DNA from: Hibiscus mutabilis
Lineage: Eukaryota > Streptophyta > Magnoliopsida > Malvales > Malvaceae
Length of the DNA stretch: 64,000 nt
Direction of reading: 5' to 3'
Assembly: GCA_019671005.1 (NCBI GenBank)
Contig: CM033747.1
Coordinates: 25,695,188-25,759,187 of the forward strand
Both the position numbers and the translations under genes were made by a program. This document shows, in pieces, positions 21,795 through 31,400 of the stretch (positions are counted from its first letter, which is position 1; every line of letters begins with the position of its first letter). The notes below the pieces were generated by a model. That model was not told where the DNA came from. It ran no database searches and was given only the letters and a program-made list of their open reading frames with translations.

Positions 21795-22540
21795 TGTCCA
21801 ACTCGACTTGATAAGTTCGCGAGCAACTCATTATATTTTTATAAATTTTTATGATCTTTGTGTGGCTACTTTAAAAAATTATGTTCCAAGAAGTTTAAAT
21901 GCTCTTTGAAAACTCTAGAAAAATTCAGTGACTTGTTAGGTAATTTACCCATAAAATATTTAGTTTCAAATTTCTAAAATTTTTTGTATTTATGGGAATT
22001 CAAAAATTAATTTATATTAAAAGAAATTAAATTGTAATAATTAGCCTTTCTTTTTTTAAAAAAATTAAAGTCTTTTCTTTTTCTTTTATTATTATTTTAT
22101 GTATAAAATTAGAAAAAGAGGAAAAATCTTTAGTTTTCATATAAAAAATACGATTGGAAGTTAAAACCATGAAATCCCTAAGTCTTTCTCTCATTTGTTA
22201 TTCATCGAAGATTGTTGAGAAATAAAAAAAGTCTAACACTCGAATATCAACTTAATCTCTAACTCGGTCATGAGAAGTTCGTTTATTTACCTCCTCAGTC
22301 CCCACGTTTTTTTGTTGAATTTGTATATTAAAGCTCTAGTAGTATCACTAGATTTTACCTATATTTAAAAGCAAGGTAAAAATTTTGGAAAACTTAACGA
22401 GCAACGAGTCGAGCAAAATTTTATCGAGCTTAACGAGCAACGAGTCAAGTCGAACAACAAAATTTTTTAATGAGCACGAGTCGATCACTACTCAACTCAT
22501 GATCGACTCGCTCGATAAGCATATCCCTATGTATATGGTT
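21795..22540. repeat. Truncated copy of the hAT-type element at 23944
   Basis: Closely related over its length to 24075-24840 (shared AACTCGACT, AAGTTCGCGAGC, GAAAACTCTAGAAAA). The left end is replaced by the tRNA-like segment, and the right terminus is decayed (ATAAGCATATCCC instead of ATAAGCACCCC). Confidence 0.65.
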
Positions 22541-22738
22541 CATAAACCTCAAGTTTTCTCACAACCTTTTCGATGTGAAATAAATGCACTCCGTAACCTA
22601 TTTCCTTTTTTTTTCTTCTGGAAAACAACGTGACAAATACATAATACATAAAGGCAAGTTTATGTGAAGTTTTCCCAGGAAAGAGTGTAATCGGACAATA
22701 GAGAAAGCTTTTACAACTTAGGCCCCTTTGGCAACAAT
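22541..22738. other. Short gene-free AT-rich stretch
   Basis: Nothing recognised. The right part (AGGCCCCTTTGGCAA) resembles the end of a miniature element that also occurs near 25762 and 26341. Confidence 0.3.
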
Positions 22739-22755
22739 TAAATAAGTGATTTTGC

Positions 22756-23511
22756 TCCGATTGATTTTTTTTTTTATCAAATATGAAAAATCTTCATTGA
22801 AAGAAATGCTTCATACAAACATGGCAATGAAAACTAAAAACAAACACTCGAAAACAAAACAAATTAGGGCACTAGGTAAGCCCGGAACATAGAATTAAAG
22901 ATAGGAGCCGTCACGCTATCGAGTGGAGGAAGGAGAAACAGGTTGCAGTGGCCATCAAGAGAGAAGGAAAAAAACCAAATTTTAACACCCACAAAGGGCA
23001 TACAATAGCTTGGTGACGGATACCGATAACACCGATGAGGAATTCAATAGCTGGACTGACCAGGACGACGGAGGAGGTACCATTCGAATGGAAGACCTCT
23101 TCAAAATAGAACCTAACACAGCAACGAGATCCAAAGGATATTTGCATAGAGAACTTCGGAAGGAGGAGTTGTTAGAGCCACCACCGCCACCGACATCCAT
23201 CAACCCTACAAAATTAAATAATGGAGAACAGAACCAACAAAAATAAAGACAGATGAAAAGGACCAGCAAACACCAGATCTCTGTAACCGATCTTCCTTGT
23301 TCCGAGTTGACAGAGCGGACCGATCATTCCTCTTCCAAAAATGGGACCCAAGCTTGAAACGTGACGGCCGGGGACAACAGAACCTATCGAGAACGTTAAA
23401 GGGAAACAAAAGAACAACACTGAAAAAAAAATGATCGAACAAAGGGCTAAAAGGAGAGGAGAAATGAGGAGGGAGGCCAACTGTTTGAGACCAGCAAAAG
23501 CGGAGTGGCTG
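22756..23511 (-). mobile_element. 5'-truncated LINE relic with poly(A) tail
   Basis: Flanked by a 17-bp direct repeat TAAATRAGTGATTTTGC (22739-22755 and 23512-23528, one mismatch). On the minus strand the left end reads TTTCAATGAAGATTTTTCAT then TTTGAT and an A run (22765-22775), the typical 3' end of plant L1-type LINEs. The body has no recognisable RT; frames seen here are antisense or low-complexity. Confidence 0.55.
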
Positions 23512-23528
23512 TAAATGAGTGATTTTGC

Positions 23529-23935
23529 ATTAGAAGCATTACCAAACACATGAATAAAAAGTGTTTCTACACAACATTTGCACCCAAAAGTAGAAGCTGG
23601 AACAACCAACTTTTATAGTTTAAAATGGCATTTGGGGTAAAATAGTTTTTTTTACTCCTTAACCCCCTCCATCCCAATTCTACAATTTATATTACAATGC
23701 CCTCAATAAATTTGCATTCTTTTGAACCCAACAAGTGGTATCAGTAGAAAAGCAGATGATGTTTATCGTAGGGACCCGATTCAATCAATTTGTCTACAAG
23801 GTGTTGTGCATTGTCAAAGGGTTAAGAATATATATGAACAGATACTACCTTGTAATCACATTTAGACTGTTCAAGAAAAAAATTGTATTCTTTTATGACA
23901 TGTACTTGTATATTTATTATTTATAATTATTAACT
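23529..23935. other. Gene-free stretch
   Basis: AT-rich flank between the LINE relic and the hAT-type element. No coding sequence supported. Confidence 0.35.
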
Positions 23936-23943
23936 ATCATTTC

Positions 23944-24843
23944 TAGGGGTGCTTATTGAGTTGAGTAGCTCCCAAAGAGTTTGAGATCGACTCGGTCAAA
24001 CTCGATCAACGCTAGACTCAAGTTGACTCGACTTGAACTCAAGCTCGACTCGAGATCTTAATGAGTCGAGTCTAGCAAGGCCCAACTCGACTCTATAAGT
24101 TCGCGAGCAGCTCGTTATTTTTTTTTATAATTTTTAATGGTTTTTTGTGACTACCTTAAAAAATTATGCTCCTAGAAGTTTAAATCCTAGTTGAAAACTC
24201 TAGAAAAGTTTAGTGACTTGCTAAGTAATTTACCAATAAAATATTTGGTTTCAAATTTTCGAAACGTTTTGTATTTCCCTAAAATTTCAAAAGTTAATTT
24301 GTATTAATAAGTAATTAATTTATAAAAATTAGTCTTTCATTCTTTTTTTATTAAAATGTTTCATTTTTCTTTTATTATTACTTTATGTGTAAAAGTAGAA
24401 AACAAAAAAGTCTTTAGTTTCCCATATAAAAAATACGGTTGAAAGTCAAAACAACGAAATCCCTAAGGCCTTCTCTCATTTGTTGTTCATCGAAGATTAT
24501 TGAGAAACTAAAAAGAGCCGCACACTCGAATATCAACTTCATGTCTAACTCGGTCATGACAGGTTCTTTTATTTATCTCCTCAGTCCTCACATTTTTTTG
24601 TGAATTTGTATGTTTATATTAAGCTCTAGATTTTACCTATATTTTAAAAAATAAGGTAAAAAATTTGACGAACTTAATGAGCAACGAGTCAAGTCGAGCA
24701 ACAAGATTTTTTAACGAACACGAGTTGGGCAAAATGTTATCGAGCTTAATGAGTAACGAGTCGAGTCGAGTAACAAAATTTTTTAACGAGCATGAGTCGA
24801 ACATTACTTAACTCGCGATCAACTCGCTCATAAGCACCCCCCA
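23944..24843. mobile_element. hAT-type miniature element
   Basis: Ends TAGGGGTGCTTAT and ATAAGCACCCCCCA form short inverted repeats. A perfect 8-bp duplication ATCATTTC lies at 23936-23943 and 24844-24851. Both features are hAT hallmarks. The 900-bp interior has repeated GAGTCGAG/CTCGACTC motifs near both ends and no transposase. Confidence 0.85.
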
Positions 24844-24851
24844 ATCATTTC

Positions 24852-25349
24852 ATTTTTAACCTTTCACCACAAAAAATGGTATTAATCACTTAAAAATATT
24901 TTAGATTGATATTTGTATGTATCAAAATATTATTAACAAATTTAAAAATATTATTAATATTATTATATTTTAAATTGATATATTTCATGTATTGTAGTAT
25001 TAAAAAAACAAGTATCATTAAATTAATTTATTTTTATTTAAAAATATCATATTTAAAATAAATATTTTATCTACTTAAAAGTATTTTTAGACAATACACT
25101 TAAATTCTAAATCAAACAATCTAAAATAATTTTTCAAAAAACATTTTTTCACTACAGTTTTCAAAAGTATTAAGAGAAGTGGCGACGCAGTTTATAGCAA
25201 TCAGCATGGAAGGATTGTACATGAAAATCCATGGGCAACTTAGTCAATGGTGGAAGTGTAGAATAAACTGAGAATAAAGCAAACAATTTGTTTAATGGGC
25301 AAATAATTCAGAGTAATAATAAAAAAAGGTAATTCACATTTTAAATCAC
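24852..25349. other. Gene-free AT-rich stretch
   Basis: Low-complexity AT-rich DNA; nothing recognised. Confidence 0.35.
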
Positions 25350-25762
25350 CAAATTTAACATCCATTTTCATTTATATCACAAATTTTTAATTTAATCAAA
25401 TTATAGCATTAAACTTTAATTATTAATAAGCTAAATCACTTATATTAACATCATTAAATAATTCTAACGACAAAAGTGAAATTGACCTTTTTACTTAACA
25501 TATTTTTCACATATCATCATCAAATAAATTTTAATTAATAATTTTATTTTTTTGTAAGAATTTTCTAAAAAATTTCATTTAAATAAATTGATTATTTATT
25601 AATAATATGTGAAACATATGTGAAATAAAATTGTCAAATTTAGTTTTTCTTTTAGAATTATTTAGTAGTGTCAATATAAGTGACTTAGTTTATAGATGAT
25701 AAAAGTTGAATGATGTAATTTGATTAAATTAAATATTTACAATATAAATAAAAGTGGATGGT
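25350..25762. mobile_element. Foldback miniature element (MULE-like)
   Basis: The first and last 120 bp or so are inverted copies of each other (CATCCATTTTCATTTATAT on the left pairs with the right end ATATAAATAAAAGTGGATG). Target duplication not identified; the right end appears clipped by the adjoining GGCCC repeat. Confidence 0.6.
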
Positions 25763-26522
25763 AAGGCCCATTTAGCTTTGCTTTTCGAAAATGCTTTTAG
25801 GGCCAAAAGCACTTTTGGAGGCTGAAATAATGTTAAACAGATAATTTTTTTAAAAAAACTGCATTTAAAAAGTATTTTTCAACCCAAACGAAAAAGATGG
25901 AACTTCTAGCTTTTGCAGTTGGAATAATGCTTTTGGAAAAGATGAAGTTTCTAGCTTTATTTATAACTTATAAACTTATAAATTTTTTATGATGACATAA
26001 TTATATAATTAATAAATTATTTTTTAGTTTAAAATTCATATGTATTTTCATGTCAAATTTTTTTTAAATGTTTTAAAATATTTTTAGGAAACACGTACAA
26101 TTGTTAAAAATATTTATTTATTAATAAAAATATTTTTAATATTTTTATGATAATTTAAGTTGATATATTTCATATATTATAACATTAAAGAATTAAGATA
26201 TTTTTTTGAACAATTTTTTAAATATATATTTTTAACTTACAATATCATGTTTAAAATGATCATTTATCTTCTCAAACACACTTTTTGAGAGCAATGTTGA
26301 AACTTAAATCTCAAACCTAAAACTTTAACAGCACTTCTAAGGGCCAATTTGGCATTGCTTTTGAAAAGTATTGTAAGAAAGTGATTTTGTAAAGTGAGTT
26401 GTAAGATTTTAGTGTTTGACATTACTGTCAAAAAGTGTTTTGAAAAGATAAAATGTCTATTTTAGACGTGATATTGTAAAGTATAAATAAATGAACATAT
26501 TGAATGTTTAAATTCGTCATCA
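25763..26522. repeat. Degenerate GGCCC...TTTGGC-type repeats
   Basis: Sequences GGCCCATTTAGCTTTGCTTTT (25764 on) and GGGCCAATTTGGCATTGCTTTT-like (26341 on) are related repeat starts. No complete element with both ends is recognisable, and there is no coding sequence. Confidence 0.4.
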
Positions 26523-26531
26523 TAAAATTTT

Positions 26532-26913
26532 GGCTTAATGTCAAAATAAGTGCCCAAACTATCATGTTTTTCCTTTTTAAGTGCCTAAACTATTTTTTGT
26601 TTCTTTTAGGTGCCCAAACTATCACGTTTCCCCCTTTTAGAGCCTAAACTTTTTTTCTCTTTTTAGGTCCAAACTATCTTTTTTTGCCCCGTTTACGGTC
26701 AAGCTGAGACATCTACTTTGACCAAAAAATGATAGTTTAGACACTTACTTTGACAAGAAATGATAGTTTGAGCACTTAAAAGGGGTAAAAAATAGTTTAG
26801 GCACCTAAAAAGAAAAAAAATAAGATAGTTTGGGCACCTAAAAGGGACAAAAAATAGTTTAGGCACTTAAAGGGAAAATAGGATAGTTTGAGCACTTATT
26901 TTGGTATTAAGCC
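26532..26913. mobile_element. Foldback MULE-like miniature element
   Basis: Termini GGCTTAAT and ATTAAGCC with long inverted arms built from reiterated TGCCTAAACTATTTTTT-type units. Flanks TAAAATTTT (26523-26531) and TAAAATTTA (26914-26922) form an 8-of-9 target duplication. Confidence 0.78.
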
Positions 26914-26922
26914 TAAAATTTA

Positions 26923-27615
26923 TTAACATTATTATATATGAAATAAACAAACTTAAATTATAATAAAAATTTAAAAACCATGACAATTCATTTGTAATTT
27001 TTTATATATAAAATATAAACTTTAAGTATTTCTAAGTAATTAATATAAAATTTTGGATTAAATAAGAAAATTAACCTCTAAATTATGTATTTTTTATATT
27101 AGTGTAATATAACTAAATATTAATTTAATATATTAATAATTATTATATTTAATGTTATTTTATAATATTAAAGTTTTTTATTTTAATATTTTTTATTTAA
27201 AATATTAAATTTATAATATTATTTCAATAATTATTATACTTAATATATGTGATTATTATATTTAATATTATTATTTTAATATATTAGTATTAATATTGGT
27301 ATTAAACAATTAAGAGCGTTTATGAAAACTTTTCGTTTCCACCGTCAATGCATAAGAAATTTTCGCAATGTAAATTACCCTAAAGAAAAACTGGTAGTTA
27401 AGTTTAAAAAGAGAAGTTTGAATGAATACAACTAATTCCTAGGCAGTTCATGGATGTGGGTTCCATGGTAACTCAGAAACAAAATACTAAATTTTCTAAC
27501 ACCTCATTCAATCAAATACAGCTAAAAGGTCATTGCCAAGGAAGTAAAGGCCACTGTTTATTTGCATTGTCATATGAACAACTACTATTACATGTTCATG
27601 TATTAAAGAGGGGGC
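26923..27615. other. Very AT-rich gene-free stretch
   Basis: 26940-27310 is almost pure A/T with TATTAATATT runs. The 27330-27615 part is less extreme and is the left flank of the chimeric retrotransposon. Confidence 0.5.
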
Positions 27616-27620
27616 ATTTA

Positions 27621-27888
27621 TGTTATAAACCAAGATAGAAGTTGTAGATTTAGATAGAAGAATCAGAAATAGGATTAGAAATAGAAGAGAAAAGACTGTA
27701 GAAGAAGAAGACCAGAGATTTCAGAAGAGAATTTGAGAGGAGAGAAAAAAAAACAGAACATTCATTAATTCATCGATATCCCAAATTCCTAGCAAAAATC
27801 TGACTTTTAACCTTACAGCCAAAACGATGCCATGTCAATGTAAATAAAAATGACAACGTTTTAAATGTAAATAAGACGCCACGTGACA
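27621..27888 (-). repeat. 3' LTR of the chimeric element
   Basis: 268 bp, TGTTATAAACC to CACGTGACA on the plus strand. The minus-strand sequence just before it (GAGCGAGGAATAT at 27889-27901) is the probable polypurine tract. Confidence 0.82.
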
Positions 27889-28375
27889 ATATTCCTCGCT
27901 CGGAAAGAATCCTTGTCCTCAAGGATTAAGGAAAAAAAACTCGTAAGTCCAGCTTTAGCCTCTATGAGATCAATGAAAATCTTTAAATGGTTAACCAAAC
28001 ATTTTCCATTGCTGTTTTTGTCTTAGCTAAATTTGACTCGAGAACCAACAAAAATGCCTTCACTTTGTTTTCAGAAGCCAAAAAACTGATGAAATCATAT
28101 CGAGAAGAAGCTATTTTCTTGTGTCGTGTTGGTGTTCGTAAATACTTGATTCTTTGAAATTCCTTTCCCATCCATTGCTGCACAACCCTTGTTCTTGTAG
28201 CTTTCACTATAAAGCTTCCCTCTGGATCAAATATTATAGCATTATTGTAAACTCCCATCGATGTACTATATGACACAATCCTCGTATACACCCTTATATT
28301 ACTTAATTCATCTTTAATGCTTAATTTCCAACTTAGGGCCATGACAACACCCCTCGCTACACTCGATTCTTGTTC
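27889..28375 (-). other. Unassigned open frame downstream of the helicase fragment
   Basis: Minus-strand frame 28342-27983 is open for 119 codons (MALSWKLSIKDELSNIRVY to TKTAMENVWLTI). I do not recognise it. It lies between the helicase fragment and the PPT, so it may be the remaining end of the element's own coding region or a further captured piece. Confidence 0.35.
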
Positions 28376-29001
28376 CTAAGGATCGAAATCGAGAAATTGA
28401 GACCTATGACACCACTTAAAAGATTTGTCCGATTGGAGAAATCCCATGTAAATATTCAGGAAAGTAACATGGTCACCTTCAGCAGCAACAAATCTCAATT
28501 TGGCCTTATCCAATTCCTTGTATGCTCCTTGAATAGAAAACCAGATCGACTGGATGAAGAGAACAACGAGGGTAATAATTTCATCCGAACACCCAAACTC
28601 GTTTGAAGATATCATTTTTTCAACCATTGATTCCAGTGAAACTTCATTAACTTGGAAACTAGCAAGTGAAGTGAGTTTGGCATCCTCGTCATGGCCACCA
28701 AGTGAATAAAGTATTTCAAGCGCTTAGATCATTGATTCAGGAGATGGAGATGTTGGCCAATCAAATCCCAATATGTTACTAATTCCTAATGTTTCTAGCG
28801 GAATCACACAAGAAACAAGATTTGACTTTTGGATCTCTGGAATTCCTTGAACAAACATTGTAGTGAGATAATACTCTTCCGAATACAATCTATAACACTT
28901 CCTAGTTCTAGTTTTACCAGCCTTGTCAGCCCCTTGTTTAGCAGATGGATAAGGGTGCCACTACAAGATTTTCTATATTTGCGATCAGATTGTAGAATCG
29001 T
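28376..29001 (-). pseudogene. DEAH-box RNA helicase fragment, distal part (motif VI and HA2 region)
   Basis: Reading the minus strand from 29001: RFYNLIANIENLVVAPLS, then SAKQGADKAGK (motif VI, canonical SAKQRAGRAGR), then KCYRLYSEEYY, KSNLVSCVIPLETLGI, FDWPTSPSPESM, ALEILYSLGGHDEDAKL and FGCSDEIITL. It ends LRFVAAEGDHVTFLNIY and WCHR at about 28390. This is the RecA2 end plus the winged-helix/HA2 segment of a DEAH helicase (spliceosome or ribosome-biogenesis type) that unwinds RNA using ATP. The GRAGR arginines are lost (GADKAGK), so it could not hydrolyse ATP normally. No introns are seen over this stretch. A stop (TGA to TAA class) and small indels are present. The proximal part continues at 30404 after an inserted LTR. 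Confidence 0.8.
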
Positions 29002-30395
29002 TGTTGATTCTTGTCAAATAGTGATGCACTTTAGAGTAAGTATACTTGTCGAATCAAGTAATAAAAAGATAGAGTAGAGTGTCGAACCCACGAGGATTGG
29101 ATCAATAACTGCGAAGTTATCGAACTTAAGAATGTGTTTGCAAGTATTGGATGGTGTTGATTTATAAAAACTAAAAACAATTAAAGTAAAAATAGCTATG
29201 ATTAAAGATAAACAGATGTTGTAGCAAATAACAGATAATTATGGAAGCTAGGTTTATTGTTAAGGATATATGCTTGATTACTTATTTCAATGCTCTAGTA
29301 ACTGGCAATACATATATGCGTAAACCATTAAGATCTTTATCTACTCGACAGAATTTTCTAAGGAACTTCTGACTCTCTCGATGCCTAGAAGTTAATAATA
29401 TTGAAGCTAAGGTGATACATGTCAGTGTTAAGCCTAACAACTCTATTATTTGTTTAAGAACTCCCTTTTAGTTGTTGAAACCCTAACTTATGTCTAAGCC
29501 GGATTAGAACTAAGTTAACAACTTAGCTCCACTGTTCACGTTTGTATAACCTAACTCTCTCGATATTAAGCCGCAAATCTATAGTTATAAGGCCTCTCTC
29601 GATAGCTCTTACAATAACTACGCATGAAGAACAAAGAACATAATAGATAAAGGGAAAACAATAATAGTATTAAAATAAAATAATCAAAACCTAAAATCTT
29701 GAGTAGCAATAAACCCAACTAAAGTATTTAGCTCATGTATGAGCCTAAAACATCTACAAAAATATTAAAGTACGGTAGTTTATCAAGCAAGGGATAGAAA
29801 AGGGTCAAGCATCCTCGACGATCTTCCTCCGTGCTGTCCAACTGTTGCTGCAGGTCTCCGAATCCTTCAGCCTTTCCCGATGGCATTAGTCGTGTGGAGA
29901 GTTCTCTATCTTTGAATCTGGTGGTTCTTCGCAAGCTACTAGGACTATTCTCTAAAATCGTGCTCTCTTTGAATTGGTGTCCAAGTCTTTCTTATATAGA
30001 TGGTGAAACTAGGGTTTAAGAACCCTAAAGTGCGCACAGCTTCATTAAAGAAGGCCATTGATTTCCTGCTATATTTAATGTTCCGTATCTAGGAGGAAGT
30101 CCACGTGGGTCAAACTATATTCTTCTCTAACTCTTTATGTCTCGTCAGCTCCAGCCATGAGATCTGCTACTCAGCTACTACAGCATTCCTCCATTATTTT
30201 CCAGCATCCTGCACATGCACCACAAAGCACCACATTTCCCATAAAAGTACCAAAATATATAACATTTAAGCGCAGACAGTGTAAATCCCTATCTACATGC
30301 AAATTATATACAATCTAACCTAAATACAACTATATGAACTTGAAAACACGCAAAAGACAAGTAAAAAGGGGAATATATAATATATCATTTACACA
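29002..30395 (-). repeat. Solo LTR (Athila/Tat-like) inside the helicase fragment
   Basis: Separates codons for GFSK (30407) and RFYN (29000) of one helicase sequence. Flanks ATCGT (28997-29001) and TTCGT (30396-30400) match at 4 of 5 bases. The block near 29035-29095 (AGTATAC...AAGTAATA...GAGTGTCGA.CCCAC) is shared with the Athila LTR at 55423. There is no internal coding region, so it is a solo LTR left by recombination. Confidence 0.68.
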
Positions 30396-30403
30396 TTCGT
30401 CAG

Positions 30404-30618
30404 TTATTTTGAGAAGCCATAGACAACACCCTCCAAAGTCAATGATGCCTCTTTTATATTTGTTGTTACCACAACTTTTCTCCTTCCTTTAGGAGTTGGA
30501 GAAAACACCAAATCATGTTCTGCACCTGTAAGTCTCGAATATAGAGACAGAATAATCAACCATGAGGAAAAAGTTTTCCCATTGCCTCGAGCTTCTTTAG
30601 TGAACAACTTAGTAGCAG
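30404..30618 (-). pseudogene. DEAH-box RNA helicase fragment, proximal part (RecA2)
   Basis: Continues in frame from the nucleotidyltransferase piece. AATKLFTKEARGNGKTFSSW is followed by LYSRLTGAEHDLVFSPTPKG and RRKVVVTTNIKEASLTLEG, then VVYGFSK and a TAA at 30404-30406. The VVVxTNIAETSLT block (motif V) is diagnostic of DEAH helicases; here A-E-T is K-E-A. The family's VVYVVDSGFSKQ is shortened to VVYGFSK. Motifs I and II (GKT, DEAH) are not present, so only the second RecA domain was captured. The TAA replaces an expected CAA (Gln). Confidence 0.82.
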
Positions 30619-30850
30619 CATCAATATCACTAGTTGATGAATAAAGCCATGTCCGAAATAACCCAAAAATTTCTAGCTTGCAGGCATGCCACATGTATTT
30701 GGTAACATCAAAAATAGAATGCACAACCATCACATGTTGTTTGCTCTTCAAAAGTGGGGGATAAAAAATCACAAAAATTCATTATCTCTTTATGCAACTG
30801 AAGCATTGGACTTTTTAACTTGATATTCCCACCAATCCACCAATTGTTCT
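30619..30850 (-). pseudogene. TRF4/PAPD5-like nucleotidyltransferase fragment
   Basis: Minus-strand pieces in two frames read NIKLKSPMLQLHKEIMNFCD, FLSPTFEEQ, then (after a shift near 30735) VHSIFDVTKYMWHACKLEIF and GLFRTWLYSSTSDID. This is the start of the catalytic domain of non-canonical poly(A) polymerases of the TRF4/PAPD5 type, which add short A tails to nuclear RNAs. The family's FGSFRTGLYLPTSDID is recognisable. The helical-turn Gly-Ser is changed to Gly-Leu, while both Asp of the metal site are kept. The fragment ends exactly after DID and continues in frame into helicase sequence. Confidence 0.72.
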
Positions 30851-30857
30851 CAAGCAT

Positions 30858-30965
30858 TTGTGTCACATTTTTGTGCTCTAGATGACGTAAAATTGCAACT
30901 AAGATCAGTTGTTGGTTTTCTGAAGCCTCCAAGTAAGACATATCAGACAAAACATCCATTGCCAA
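30858..30965 (-). pseudogene. ARM/HEAT-repeat-like fragment
   Basis: MDVLSDMSYLEASENQQLIL, VAILRHLEHKNV, read on the minus strand, resembles the ARM-repeat segment of plant EFR3-like (cmp44E-like) proteins as I remember it. It is open, and in frame with the start of the nucleotidyltransferase piece. The match is short and the assignment tentative. Confidence 0.4.
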
Positions 30966-30984
30966 CCCCTATTAAGAAATTCAG

Positions 30985-31175
30985 TGTTGTCCAAAATCAA
31001 AGTACAAAAGCATTGAGTCTAGTATTTGTCGCAAGGTTGTAGGTTTGAAAGGATAACAAGTTTCCTCATCCATAAAAACAGGCTCTATTCTCCATTGACC
31101 TTCAAAACTTCTTGATAAATCCTGTGTTTTCTTGTTCGAACTCCATTGAGTGATCTTATCGACTTTGAACCACAT
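30985..31175 (-). pseudogene. START/polyketide-cyclase-like fragment
   Basis: Frame 31175-30981 on the minus strand contains SRSFEGQWRIEPVFMDEETC and YPFKPTTL. This resembles the conserved FEGxWRIEP...HPFKP segment of plant polyketide cyclase/lipid-transport-like proteins. A possible upstream part (LFGGSRIDLEK, LQAWRENPSWVN) lies at 35110-35230, on the far side of a later LTR insertion. Tentative. Confidence 0.4.
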
Positions 31176-31400
31176 GAACTAGAATGGTCTCTAACCACCA
31201 AAGGAATCTCTACAAAGCTACTTGGTCCACATCTACTAGCTATCTTTGGCCTCCATCAACTAATACTTGTCCAAATATCAATTCCGTGGTTGTGGGGGTT
31301 TAAACTCGCGCCCTCTAGCATTGTGGAGGGGGTTTTAGCCATGGGGGCCAAGACAATTCTTGGTCTAAGTCTATCTTGGGGTTAGTTTTAAATTATACTC
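31176..31400. other. Unassigned stretch in the chimeric element
   Basis: No coding sequence supported. It lies between the START-like fragment and the left side of the inserted LTR. Confidence 0.3.

Noticed and set aside
23214..23609. Hydrophobic minus-strand frame of 131 codons
   Set aside because: Falls across the LINE relic and its flank, has low-complexity composition and no recognisable domain.
23730..23745. TGGTATCAG primer-site-like sequence
   Set aside because: No LTR end precedes it and no element sequence follows; probably chance or a very old remnant.
31190..31375. Possible SINE on the minus strand (TGGCTAAAACC ... GAGTTTAAACC)
   Set aside because: Both boxes deviate from the RNA polymerase III consensus, and no tail or target duplication was found.
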